Assembly (NCBI GenBank): GCA_001767455.1 | Contig: MELC01000029.1 | Span: 1-38,303, forward strand | Length of the DNA: 38,303 bases | Reading direction: 5' to 3' | From: Acidobacteria bacterium RIFCSPLOWO2_12_FULL_66_21 | Lineage (GTDB): Bacteria > Acidobacteriota > Vicinamibacteria > Vicinamibacterales > 2-12-FULL-66-21 | In this document: positions 8,118 through 15,784 of the stretch, piece after piece | Layout of the letters: every line of letters begins with the position of its first letter | How positions within the stretch are numbered: position 1 is the first letter of the stretch | Program-made: the position numbers and the translations under genes | The notes under the pieces: generated by a model | What the model saw: the letters and a program-made list of their open reading frames with translations, nothing else | Database searches by the model: none | Told to the model about the DNA's origin: nothing

Positions 8118-9839
8118 ATGACATCGCATGGCTTGTCGGGCAGGCTGACGCGCTACGGTGACGATCGCTTCGCGCGCTTCCTTCGCGAAGCGTTTCTCGA
8201 GGCCATGGGGCTGACCCCCGCCGCCTTCGATCGGCCGGTCGTCGGCATCGCCTCCACCGCGAGCGACTTCAATCCCTGCCACGCGACAGCGCCACAGCTG
8301 ATTGACGCGATCCGCCGCGGCGTCACGATGGCCGGCGGCATCCCGTTCGCGTTCCCCACGATCTCGATCCACGAGTCGTTCGCGTACCCGAGCAGCCTGC
8401 TGCTGCGCAACCTGCTGGCGATGGACACCGAGGAGATGCTCCGCGCCCTGCCGCTGGACGCGGTCGTGCTGGTCGGCGGCTGCGACAAGACGCTGCCCGC
8501 CCAGGTCATGGGCGCGATCAGTGCGGATGTGCCTGCGCTGGTGGCGCCGGTCGGTCCGATGCTGGCAGGCTGGGACAACGGCGAGCGTCTCGGCGCCTGC
8601 ACGGACTGCCGCCGGCTCTGGGCCGCGCACCGGGCCGGCGAGATCGACGATGCGCGGCTGGCCCGCGCGCACGGCCGGCTGATGCCCACTCACGGCACGT
8701 GCATGGTGATGGGCACGGCCAGCACGATGGCCTGCCTCATCGAAGCGCTCGGCTTCGTCCTGCCGGGCGGAAGCACCATTCCCGCGGTCCACTCCGAGCG
8801 GCTCCGCTTCGGCGAGGAGACGGGGCGCCGCGCGGTCGAGATGGCCGGGCGGCACGCGCCGACCGCGCGGTCCCTCGTCACGGCCGGCAGTCTCCGCAAC
8901 GCGGTCGTCGTGCTGCAGGCGCTCGGCGGCTCGACGAACGCGCTCATTCACCTGGCCGCGATCGCCGGGCGCGCCGGCGTGGCCTTCGACTTCGCGGACG
9001 TCGATCGCATCGGCCGCGAGACGCCGGTGCTCGTCGACGTGAAGCCGATTGGCGGCTCGTTCGTCGAGGATTTCCACCAGGCGGGCGCCCTGCCCGCACT
9101 CATGCGGCGGCTCGTGGAGCGGCTCGACTCGTCGGTCTCGATGGCCGATGGACGCCGGTTGGGAGACGTGCTCGAGACGTGGCCCGCGTGGAGCGACGAT
9201 CGGATCATCCGCCCGATCGATCGACCGGTTGCGCCGGGCGAAGCGCTCGCCATCCTGCGCGGGTCACTCGCGCCCGACGGCGCGGTGCTCAAGCGCGCGG
9301 CGGCCAGCCTCGCGCTGCTGCAACACGAAGGGCCCGCGCTCGTGTTCGAGGGTCTCGACGACCTGGCGGCCCGCATCGACGACCCGGCGCTGAGCGTGAC
9401 GCCCGATCACGTGCTCGTGCTCCGGGGGATCGGTCCCATCGGCGCGGGCATGCCCGAGGCGGGATCGATCGCCATCCCCGCGAAGCTCGCGCGCGCCGGC
9501 GTCAAGGACATGGTGCGCCTCTCGGACGCGCGCATGAGCGGCACGGCATACGGGACCGTGATTCTGCACGTGGCGCCCGAGGCCGCGGCCGGCGGGCCGC
9601 TCGCCCTCGTGCGGGACGGCGACCGCATCAGACTCGACACGGCCGGCCGCCGCCTGGATCTGCTCGTGGACCAGTCCGAGATGGCTCGGCGGCGAGCCGC
9701 GTTCCGGCGTCCTCCGCTGCCTCCACGCGGATACGCGCGCCTCCACGCCGAGCACGTGCTCCAGGCCGACCGCGGCTGCGACTTCGATTTCCTGGTACCG
9801 GCCGATGGCAGCCTGGTGACGTCATATTGTCATGGCTGA
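8118..9839 (+). CDS. IlvD/Edd-family dehydratase, probable sugar-acid dehydratase
   Basis: A 573-residue dehydratase of the dihydroxyacid/phosphogluconate dehydratase family. Visible signatures are DFNPCHATAPQL near residue 54, VGGCDKTLPAQVMGA near 126, CTDCRRLWAAHRAGEI near 160 and MPTHGTCMVMGTASTMACL near 190, which supply the cluster-binding cysteines and the metal-binding lysine region. The C-terminal domain has DARMSGTAYGTVILHVAPEA. The CTDC-x-W segment and the divergent TRAP operon fit the subfamily that dehydrates aldonic acids such as arabonate or xylonate rather than the branched-chain amino acid enzyme, but the substrate is inferred. It probably acts in the cytoplasm on the acid imported by the neighbouring transporter. 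Confidence 0.88.
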   Translation: MTSHGLSGRLTRYGDDRFARFLREAFLEAMGLTPAAFDRPVVGIASTASDFNPCHATAPQLIDAIRRGVTMAGGIPFAFPTISIHESFAYPSSLLLRNLLAMDTEEMLRALPLDAVVLVGGCDKTLPAQVMGAISADVPALVAPVGPMLAGWDNGERLGACTDCRRLWAAHRAGEIDDARLARAHGRLMPTHGTCMVMGTASTMACLIEALGFVLPGGSTIPAVHSERLRFGEETGRRAVEMAGRHAPTARSLVTAGSLRNAVVVLQALGGSTNALIHLAAIAGRAGVAFDFADVDRIGRETPVLVDVKPIGGSFVEDFHQAGALPALMRRLVERLDSSVSMADGRRLGDVLETWPAWSDDRIIRPIDRPVAPGEALAILRGSLAPDGAVLKRAAASLALLQHEGPALVFEGLDDLAARIDDPALSVTPDHVLVLRGIGPIGAGMPEAGSIAIPAKLARAGVKDMVRLSDARMSGTAYGTVILHVAPEAAAGGPLALVRDGDRIRLDTAGRRLDLLVDQSEMARRRAAFRRPPLPPRGYARLHAEHVLQADRGCDFDFLVPADGSLVTSYCHG

Positions 9840-10302
9840 AGCGATCCTGATGGCGATGCTGTTCCAGGCGCCATCCTCGCCACCCGCACCGCAGCCGGAT
9901 GTGACCTCCGTGGTGTCGATCGAGCGCATTCGGCGAAGGCTCAACCGCCCGCCCGCGATAGTACTCCCGCTTACCCGCCGTCCCGGAGTCCCTCTGTTCC
10001 GCGTAAGCGTCACCCAGAAACTGCTGCTTTCCGGGCAGCCGTGGGATGAACAGGTGTTCCGGTCCGCGTTCGTCCGCCCCAGGCAGCAGCCCGTCCACTT
10101 CGAGTTTGTGAGCCAGGTCACCCCGGAGCCGTATCGCGCGTCCACGCTGTACCCCGTCGGCATCCCCGTCGTGCCGATCGTCGAGGAGCTGCACAGCACG
10201 ATCAAGGGGGCGATTCGCTCGTACAGAGAGAAACGAGCGCGGCGACAGGTCGAAGAGGAGCTGCGCGCCTTCAAAGCCGCGACAGCGGCGCGGTCGCGCT
10301 AG
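9832..10302 (+). CDS. Conserved-looking protein of unknown function
   Basis: A 156-residue protein I do not recognise. It opens with a short apolar segment (AEAILMAMLFQAP) that could be a weak signal or membrane anchor, followed by a Pro-rich linker, an Arg-rich stretch (SIERIRRRLNRPP), a middle part with beta character (PLFRVSVTQKLLL, VHFEFVSQV) and a highly charged C-terminal helix (IRSYREKRARRQVEEELRAF). The ATG overlaps the last eight bases of the dehydratase gene in another frame, so the two are probably cotranscribed. The codon pattern looks coding. A secreted or membrane-associated role is possible but unproven. Confidence 0.55.
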   Translation: MAEAILMAMLFQAPSSPPAPQPDVTSVVSIERIRRRLNRPPAIVLPLTRRPGVPLFRVSVTQKLLLSGQPWDEQVFRSAFVRPRQQPVHFEFVSQVTPEPYRASTLYPVGIPVVPIVEELHSTIKGAIRSYREKRARRQVEEELRAFKAATAARSR

Positions 10303-10346
10303 CCCATCCGGTTACTTGCGCGGCGGAAAAGGGCGGCGCAGCAGGT

Positions 10347-10413
10347 CGATTGAGGATGGCCGATCGACGGATTGTCGATTGGTGATTGCCCGGCACATCC
10401 GGCGGTAGTGGCC
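10347..10413. repeat. Family A palindrome, truncated copy A3 (core only)
   Basis: A left flank (GATCGACGGATTGTCG) and the core with GCCCGGCACATCCGGCGG are present in the same orientation as A1. The sequence departs from the family right after GTAGTGGCC near 10413, so the right arm is lost and replaced by coding-like sequence on the minus strand. Confidence 0.75.
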
Positions 10414-10671
10414 AGCCATCGGCATATCGGGCATCGCGAACTGAAAACTCACGGAAGAAGTCTCGAGCGTGCCCTTGAGGACGCGGTCGACTTCGATCTC
10501 TCCGCGCATCTGGCGGGCCTGGAGTGGCCCATTTGGCGTTTCGATGGTAGCGGGACCTGCGTCCGATACGTTGGCGATCCGGCCCATTACGACCAGGTCG
10601 GCTCGTTTGACGAGGTCGCCAGCGTTGAGTGTCGGTACAGGAGCCGGGCAACCGAAGGTGAGGATCAGCGG
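10414..10671 (-). pseudogene. Fragment of a secreted-type protein gene, cut at both ends
   Basis: The minus strand encodes about 85 residues of plausible protein, including GDLVKRADLVVMGRI and EVDRVLKGTLETSSVSFQF. This resembles the N-terminal part of small secreted proteins that read as 'L-V-x-x-A-D-x-V-V-x-G ... V-L-K-G', a pattern I know but cannot name. Upstream it runs directly into the antisense of a rho fragment; downstream it runs into the core of repeat A3. It has no start codon or signal sequence of its own, so it is a relic. Together with its neighbours it marks several recombination joints within 400 bases. Confidence 0.55.
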
Positions 10672-10754
10672 CCCCACCGAGGCGATGGAGCTGCTGATGT
10701 CGAAAATGGCCAAGACGAAGTCCAACGCGGAGTTCCTGGGTTCGATGGCGAACC
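10672..10754 (+). pseudogene. Fragment of a rho gene, last 27 or so codons (second rho copy)
   Basis: The frame encodes [19 protein letters not shown] and then EFLGSMAN, matching the end of the full rho at the left of the window but lacking its last few residues. The nucleotide match is clearly weaker than that of the larger copy at 11844: about a dozen differences in 83 bases, mostly at third codon positions. It therefore looks like it comes from a different rho lineage rather than a recent local duplication. Both ends are abrupt. The frame then reads 13 unrelated codons to a TAG at 10795. Confidence 0.8.
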
Positions 10755-10775
10755 GGACGATAGGGAGTTCAACGA

Positions 10776-11021
10776 CTATTCGGCAAGCTCGGTAGCCAAC
10801 TCGTTGAGATCCTCGAAGTAGCGCCGATGCGTCCGCCGGAGAGCATCTTCGCTTGCGGCCTCGAGCAGCACAATTTCTCGCTCGACGCCGGCGCGATTCA
10901 ACGCCACTTCCCGTTCGATACGGGCGTCTTCTGCGTCGACGCGGCGGCTATCCGAGAACGTCCGGCAGCTGATGAGGCAGCCAGATGGCCGATCGTATTC
11001 GACAAGAAAGATCATGCTCAC
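10776..11021 (-). CDS. Small partner protein of the RelA/SpoT-like gene
   Basis: An 81-residue charged protein opening with MIFLVEYDRPSGCLISCRTF, which predicts beta strands, followed by a helical half rich in Glu and Arg with VLLEAASEDALRRTHRRYF. Its ATG overlaps the stop of the upstream RelA/SpoT-like gene by four bases (ATGA). I recall small proteins of this pattern, with an L-V-E-Y-D start and an L-L-E-A-x-S motif, next to short RelA/SpoT-domain genes, so the pair is probably a unit. A role as antitoxin to a toxic small alarmone synthetase is a reasonable guess. No DNA-binding motif is evident. The locus is visibly richer in A and T than its surroundings. Confidence 0.6.
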   Translation of the reverse strand: MSMIFLVEYDRPSGCLISCRTFSDSRRVDAEDARIEREVALNRAGVEREIVLLEAASEDALRRTHRRYFEDLNELATELAE

Positions 11022-11822
11022 TCCCGCAGATGGTCGAGTTTCGCCCTAATGTCACGCAGGAAGATCGTCCAGTCGGCAGTCTTCTGGCTGAGCGCGGCCT
11101 CAAGCTTCTCAATAATACCTGGATCGTCTGGCAATCCGACAACTTCCGTTCCCTCCCGATGTGAGGCAATGCCCCGCTCCAGAGACTCCATTTCCCAAAT
11201 CTCGCGTGAGATGCCGTCCAGCAACTCGCGCACGTTTGCTGGCCCGCCTCCATACTTGACGGCGGGATCGACCATGTCTGCAAGTTTTTCGGACAGGTTG
11301 GCCCACAAATGCTGAAGCAGTGTACGCACTTGAATCTCAACCATCTTCGCCGATTGCTCGACAATCACGTGGACGGCACGGTATCCGTTGCTGGGTCGCT
11401 CCCTTAGTTAGGTCGTCAACGACCATCCGACTGAACACTTCGCTGAGCTTTCTGATCACGTCGTCCTGTTCCACGATGCCCTTTGTGACGACGCGGCAAC
11501 CCGCGATGTCCCGGATTTGGCTAAGGCGTATGGTGGCCTCGCGACGGAGCTTGGCACGCACAGAACTCTCTGTCTTTGAACGCTGCGTGCTCGCCAAATC
11601 GCACCGCGAACGCAACAGTCGCACGACTTGTTCGTGGGCGGCGTCGAACGACCGCCGGTACTCGTCGAGCGCTCGAAGCTCGGATTCGCCTACAAGGCCT
11701 TTCCGCAGTCGCTCGCCGAGCCGATCGATCTGTCCTTTTGTCATATTCAATAATCGGAGACGCGTCGAATCTTCATCATTCAGCGTTCGCTGCAGGTTAA
11801 CGCGCTCTCTTACTGCGATCAA
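11018..11822 (-). CDS. RelA/SpoT-domain (alarmone synthetase-like) protein with a one-base frameshift
   Basis: A short stand-alone RelA/SpoT nucleotidyltransferase domain of about 265 residues. Visible parts are [12 protein letters not shown] near the start, [20 protein letters not shown], then [32 protein letters not shown] and VKYGGGP. The RIRDIAGCR and EIQVRT segments correspond to the (p)ppGpp synthetase core. The gene is split: the first frame runs to 11337, but the conserved NGYRAVHV is read in the next frame. A single extra base in a GGG run near 11405 explains it, as DDLTK then continues as [12 protein letters not shown]. The start is uncertain: the frame begins with TTG at 11822, and ATG 11744 ([10 protein letters not shown]) fits known relatives. 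It is a broken gene or a sequencing error. It overlaps the small partner gene and lies between two rho fragments. Confidence 0.75.
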
Positions 11823-11838
11823 CCGGCGGGTCTACCCA

Positions 11839-12492
11839 ATGGGGCTGCTCATCGACGAGCGGCCGGAAGAGGTCACCGACATGCAGCGATCGGTGAAGGG
11901 AGAGGTCATCTCGTCCACGTTCGAAGAGCCGGCGACGCGCCACGTGCAGGTCGCCGAGATGGTCATTGAAAAGGCCAAGCGCCTCGTCGAGCACAAGAAG
12001 GACGTCGTCATCCTGCTCGACTCGATCACGCGGCTCGCGCGCGCCTACAACACCATCGTCCCGTCGTCGGGCAAGGTGCTGTCGGGCGGCGTGGACAGCC
12101 ACGCGCTCCAGCGGCCGAAGCGGTTCTTCGGCGCCGCGCGCAACATCGAGAGCGGTGGCTCGCTGACGATCGTCGCGACCGCGCTCGTCGACACCGGCTC
12201 GCGCATGGACGAAGTGATCTTCGAGGAGTTCAAGGGGACCGGCAACCGCGAGATCCACCTCGATCGGAAGCTCACCGACCGGCGCGTGTTCCCGTCGATC
12301 GACATCACGAAGAGCGACACGCGCAGGGAAGAGATGCTCATCCCGAAGGAGGATCTCAACCGTGTGTGGGTGCTGCGCAAGGTCCTGACGCCGCTCTCCC
12401 CCACCGAGGCGATGGACCTCCTGCTCTCCAAGAGGGCGAAGACCAAGTCGAACGCGGAGTTCCTCGGCTCGATGGCCAATGGAGCCAGGTAG
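11839..12492 (+). pseudogene. Truncated rho copy, C-terminal half of the ATPase domain (third rho copy)
   Basis: From 11844 the sequence matches rho 649-1297 over 649 bases without a gap and to the same stop. It encodes about 217 residues, from [14 protein letters not shown] to the C-terminus. The RNA-binding domain and the P-loop are missing, so it cannot work as Rho. Most base differences from the full gene are silent, which indicates divergence under selection before truncation. Several amino-acid changes look damaging or relaxed: Leu to Arg in GTGNREIHL, Gly to Asp in KSDTRREE, and Met to Arg in LLSKRAKTK. An ATG at 11839 with GGCGGG upstream could allow expression, but this is unlikely to matter. 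The palindrome that follows is also shared with the full gene, so the homologous block extends past the stop. Confidence 0.9.
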
Positions 12493-12495
12493 CGT

Positions 12496-12690
12496 CATTG
12501 CCGATTGGCGATTGCCGACTGCCGATTGACGGATTGTCGACTGCCGATTGGCGATCGACGGATTGTGAGATTGTCGATTGGTGGCTACTACCGCCGGATG
12601 TGCCGGGCATTCATCAATCGACAATCCGTCGATCGACAATCGCCAATCGGCATTCCGTCAATCGGCAGTCGCCAATCGCCAATCGGCAAT
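12496..12690. repeat. Family A heptad palindrome, copy A4 with inverted core
   Basis: The left end (GTCATTGCCGATTGGCGATT) and the right arm are in the same orientation as in A1. The core at about 12551-12626 is the reverse complement: it reads ACTACCGCCGGATGTGCCGG, whereas A1 reads GCCCGGCGCATCCGGCGG. The flanking motif GATTGTGAGATTG is also flipped relative to A1. It starts four bases after the stop of the truncated rho copy. Confidence 0.85.
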
Positions 12691-12703
12691 AACAGAAGAC
12701 TCC

Positions 12704-15700
12704 CTACTTCAGGGCGATGTTCAAGTACACCGAATTGCGTCCGTAAGTCTCGTAGAACGGTTTGAAGGGCACACCGTCGATGGTGAACCGGAGCGTGGCC
12801 GGATCGCCCTTGATCGATTTGGCGATGTCGGTCGCGTCGAGGGTCACCTTCCGCCAGTCGGTCCTCGGGCCCGCCTCTTCCGCCGCGAGCAGGACCGGTC
12901 CGTAGAAGATGCTCGCCACGTTCGGCTGATCGACCACGCGATTCAGGTAGAAGCTGAACGGCATCCGCAGCTCGATCGTGTCGTTCGCGCGCCAGGTGCG
13001 GCCGACCGACACGTAGGTGCCCGGAACGGCCTTGAGCCGCTGCTCCCGCCCGTTGATCTTCACGAAGAAGCCACGCGTCGCCCACCGCGGCACGCGCACC
13101 TTGACATCGAGCGGACCGCTCCCCTTCACGACGATCTTCGTCGTATCGGCGTAGGGGAAATTCGTCGTCTGCTGCACCACGAGGTTCCGCTCGCTCCAGT
13201 TCAGGGTCGAGGGGATGAACAGGTTGACGTAGAGCGTCCTGTCGTCGGCGCTCCTGAAATAGATGGAGTCCTGGAGTTTCGTGTTGCTCTCGAGCGCCGT
13301 GCCGTTGCAGCACGAGAACCCGTTCATGGCGGCGTTGCCGAACCGCTTCTGCGCGCCGGGGTTGAGGGGGACGTGGTACGTGTTCCCCGCATTGTCCTCG
13401 GCAACCGAAGCGAGGATGTGGTTGTAGATCGCCTGCTCGTAGTGATCCATGTACTTGGCGGTCTGGGCGTACATGAACAACTGGCGATCGAGCTTGAGCA
13501 GGTTGTACGTGGCGCAGGTCTCGTTCTGGCCGCCGCTCGCGAACCCGTTCTTCCACAGCGTGCCAGGCTCCGCGGTAAAGCACTCGGCGTTGTTCGGGGT
13601 GCGCGCGCCGGCCACGCCGCCGATGCTGTACATGTAGCTGTTGTTCACGATGTCCCAGAAGTTCGTGGCGATCAGCCAGTACGGCATTTCCCCGGTGTTG
13701 CGGAACGTCTCGAGCGCCCCCGTGATCTGCGGGATGTGCTGGTTGGCGTGCCTGCCGCGGATCGTGTCCACGTTCTTCGCGAGGCCGGCCTCGCGGTCCG
13801 CGTTTCCGAAGAAGAAGCCGGTGTTGTCGAACAGCTTCGCGCACTCGAGGAACTGCCGGTCCCCCGTGAGCCGGTAGAGGCGGGCCATCACTTCGTTCGA
13901 GCCGCCGTACTCGCCGGCGATGTAGCGGCCCCACATGCTCGTGCGCGTCTCGGGCGGCAGCGCCTTGAGGCGGGCGTACACCCACGCGCCCATGCCCCGC
14001 GCGATGTCGAGCGCCTTCTTGTTGCCGCCGACCTCGTAACTGTCGAGCAGCCCCGCCATGATCTTGTGCAGCGTGTAATAGGGCGCCCAGATCTGGGTGT
14101 CCTGCGTACCGTAGGTCGCCCCCTTCTCGAGCATGATGAACTGATCCGGCGGGTAGGCGCTGATGAACCCGGCGCCCCAGTTCCAGTAGTCCGTCCGGAT
14201 GGCGCCCGCCCGCAGGTTCGAGTCGTAGCCCTTGCGGCCGGAGCCCGGCGGGACGGCCGTCGGATCGGCCACCGACGGTCCGCCTTCCTTCGCGGGTTTG
14301 CCCGACATCCGTGACAGGTCGTACAGGGTGTCGATCAGGTAGTTCATCTTGCCGACGAAGTTCGCGCGCAACTCCTGGTCGTACGTCGTGCTCGCGTAGG
14401 CCTGCGCGATCGCCGTCAGGTAGTGACCGCTCGCGTGCCCCCGCAGCCTCGTCGTCTGGTTGTCCCACCCCTCGAGCTGCTTTGCGCCCGGCGGCTGCGG
14501 CTGCCCGAACGCGTCCCTGAAGTTGTAGAGGAAGTTGTCCGGATTGGTGGCCCCGAGGCCGCGGATGAACTTGTCGCGATTCCTGATGAACGGCGTCTCG
14601 CGCCCCTCGGTGTCCCGGTCGAGCGCGACCTGGCTGAGCGGAAAGGCCTCGGCCAGGCGGCTTGGGGGCGTGGCCGTCCTCACGGCCATCTTCACGATGA
14701 CGGTGGCCTTCGGCTCGAACCGCGTGCCGGGCACCTTGCCGGTGACGGTGTAGGTGCCGGGAGCCCTCACCTGGCTGTTGTCTGTCGGCGCCGGCCAGAT
14801 CACGCGCACATCCTGCCCCTTCTTGTTGCCCCGGTACGTGGCAGGGATGCTGTGCGGCAGGTGGGGCAGCGTTCCGACGTCGGTATCGACCTTGACGTCG
14901 GGGACGTGCGTCAGTTGTGAGGCGAGCGGAGATTCATCCGGGATCCCGGCCGTGGAGATCACGGGTGGCGCCCCGCGGCCGGCGCTCGTCTGCCGCCGCG
15001 ACAGGGCGTTGTTGCGGATCGTGGCCACCTGCTGGTCGGCGAGCGCAATCCGGTAGATGCGGACATCGCGCAGCCGCGCGTGCAGCGTGGGCGCGGCGTC
15101 ATCCTGCGAGCGGCCGAGGAAGAGGCGGTTGGCTGCCGCGGACGACTTGTTGACGATTTGCGCGGCCGTTGCGGCGACGTCCGTCGCCTGGGCGGCCCTG
15201 GCACCGTCCAGGTACGTCGTCAGGACGTGACCGGCCGGATCGAGCACCACGGCGACATGCACCCACTGGTTCTCGAGCACCGGCCTGGCGGCCGTTTCTC
15301 CCCGCACCGCGCCGTTGACGATGAGGGATGCGCGGAAACCGTCACGGCTCGCCACGGCAAACAGGTGGTTCGATACGTTCTGGCCGAAGTCGAAGACATG
15401 ACCGGACGCGCCGGTCGGCAGGAACAGCCAACCCGTCACGCTTATCGTGTCTTCGCCCGCCAGCGCCTGGCCGGGAAGCTGGACGTGGCTGAGGTCGCCG
15501 GTCAGCAGCAGGGCGTTCCGGAACTGGCTGTCCTCGACAAAGCTGCCGCCGCTTCCGCGCAGCGCGGCGTGGAACTGGTTCCTCGACGAGTCCTCCGCGT
15601 TGCCGCCGAGCATGTAGCGTGCAACCAGGCCGGTTTCGCCGATGCCGTCGAGGAACTGGTCGCCACCCTGGGGGACGGTGCCCACCGGATGTGCCAGCAG

Positions 15701-15748
15701 CATGGCCGAAACCGCCAGAAGGACAGCACAGGAGATCCGGGTGATCAT
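12704..15748 (-). CDS. Secreted GH127 beta-L-arabinofuranosidase-like glycosidase with LamG and Ig-like modules
   Basis: A 1014-residue exported enzyme. An N-terminal signal peptide (MITRISCAVLLAVSAMLLA) is followed by a LamG/concanavalin-like module (about residues 40-255, DSSRNQFHAAL, YLDGARAAQ, RLRDVRIYRIAL), a bacterial Ig-like domain (about 295-355, GTYTVTGKVPG), and a GH127/DUF1680 alpha-barrel. In GH127 the zinc and catalytic site uses a Glu, then 16 residues later Glu-x-Cys, then a Cys-Cys pair. Here these are E727, E743 and C745 (NETC), and C813-C814 (SCCNG), with exact 16-residue spacing, so the active site is intact. It probably releases arabinofuranose from plant glycans or hydroxyproline-linked arabinan. 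The start at 15748 is fixed by the signal peptide and a TATGCT box six bases upstream; the frame extends further but only through repeat sequence. Confidence 0.88.
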   Translation of the reverse strand: MITRISCAVLLAVSAMLLAHPVGTVPQGGDQFLDGIGETGLVARYMLGGNAEDSSRNQFHAALRGSGGSFVEDSQFRNALLLTGDLSHVQLPGQALAGEDTISVTGWLFLPTGASGHVFDFGQNVSNHLFAVASRDGFRASLIVNGAVRGETAARPVLENQWVHVAVVLDPAGHVLTTYLDGARAAQATDVAATAAQIVNKSSAAANRLFLGRSQDDAAPTLHARLRDVRIYRIALADQQVATIRNNALSRRQTSAGRGAPPVISTAGIPDESPLASQLTHVPDVKVDTDVGTLPHLPHSIPATYRGNKKGQDVRVIWPAPTDNSQVRAPGTYTVTGKVPGTRFEPKATVIVKMAVRTATPPSRLAEAFPLSQVALDRDTEGRETPFIRNRDKFIRGLGATNPDNFLYNFRDAFGQPQPPGAKQLEGWDNQTTRLRGHASGHYLTAIAQAYASTTYDQELRANFVGKMNYLIDTLYDLSRMSGKPAKEGGPSVADPTAVPPGSGRKGYDSNLRAGAIRTDYWNWGAGFISAYPPDQFIMLEKGATYGTQDTQIWAPYYTLHKIMAGLLDSYEVGGNKKALDIARGMGAWVYARLKALPPETRTSMWGRYIAGEYGGSNEVMARLYRLTGDRQFLECAKLFDNTGFFFGNADREAGLAKNVDTIRGRHANQHIPQITGALETFRNTGEMPYWLIATNFWDIVNNSYMYSIGGVAGARTPNNAECFTAEPGTLWKNGFASGGQNETCATYNLLKLDRQLFMYAQTAKYMDHYEQAIYNHILASVAEDNAGNTYHVPLNPGAQKRFGNAAMNGFSCCNGTALESNTKLQDSIYFRSADDRTLYVNLFIPSTLNWSERNLVVQQTTNFPYADTTKIVVKGSGPLDVKVRVPRWATRGFFVKINGREQRLKAVPGTYVSVGRTWRANDTIELRMPFSFYLNRVVDQPNVASIFYGPVLLAAEEAGPRTDWRKVTLDATDIAKSIKGDPATLRFTIDGVPFKPFYETYGRNSVYLNIALK

Positions 15749-15754
15749 GCGCAA

Positions 15755-15784
15755 AGCATAGACGCTGTCATTGCCGATTGTCGA
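15755..15784 (-). promoter_or_regulatory. Promoter for the GH127 gene, partly made of repeat sequence
   Basis: On the minus strand TCGACA (15784-15779) is followed by 18 bases and TATGCT (15760-15755), then six bases and the ATG. The -35 hexamer and most of the spacer come from the outer units of repeat A5, so the repeat may have supplied the promoter. A transcript would be leaderless. Confidence 0.45.

Noticed and set aside
7056-9077. A 673-codon minus-strand frame that would give a very long DctP
   Set aside because: The part beyond 8048 is antisense to the dehydratase gene. The signal segment and a TATAAT box place the start at 8048.
11320-12492. A long plus-strand frame of 390 codons ending in rho sequence
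   Set aside because: Its first half is the antisense of the RelA/SpoT-like gene, whose protein motifs are clear on the minus strand. Only the part from about 11839 is rho-derived.
65-12492. The rho copies as borders of a classical integrative element
   Set aside because: No integrase, excisionase or conjugation gene was found between them, and the copies are not identical. Kept only as a hypothesis in the findings.
11839-12492. The second large rho copy as a functional paralogue
   Set aside because: It lacks the RNA-binding domain and the P-loop and carries Leu-to-Arg and Met-to-Arg changes.
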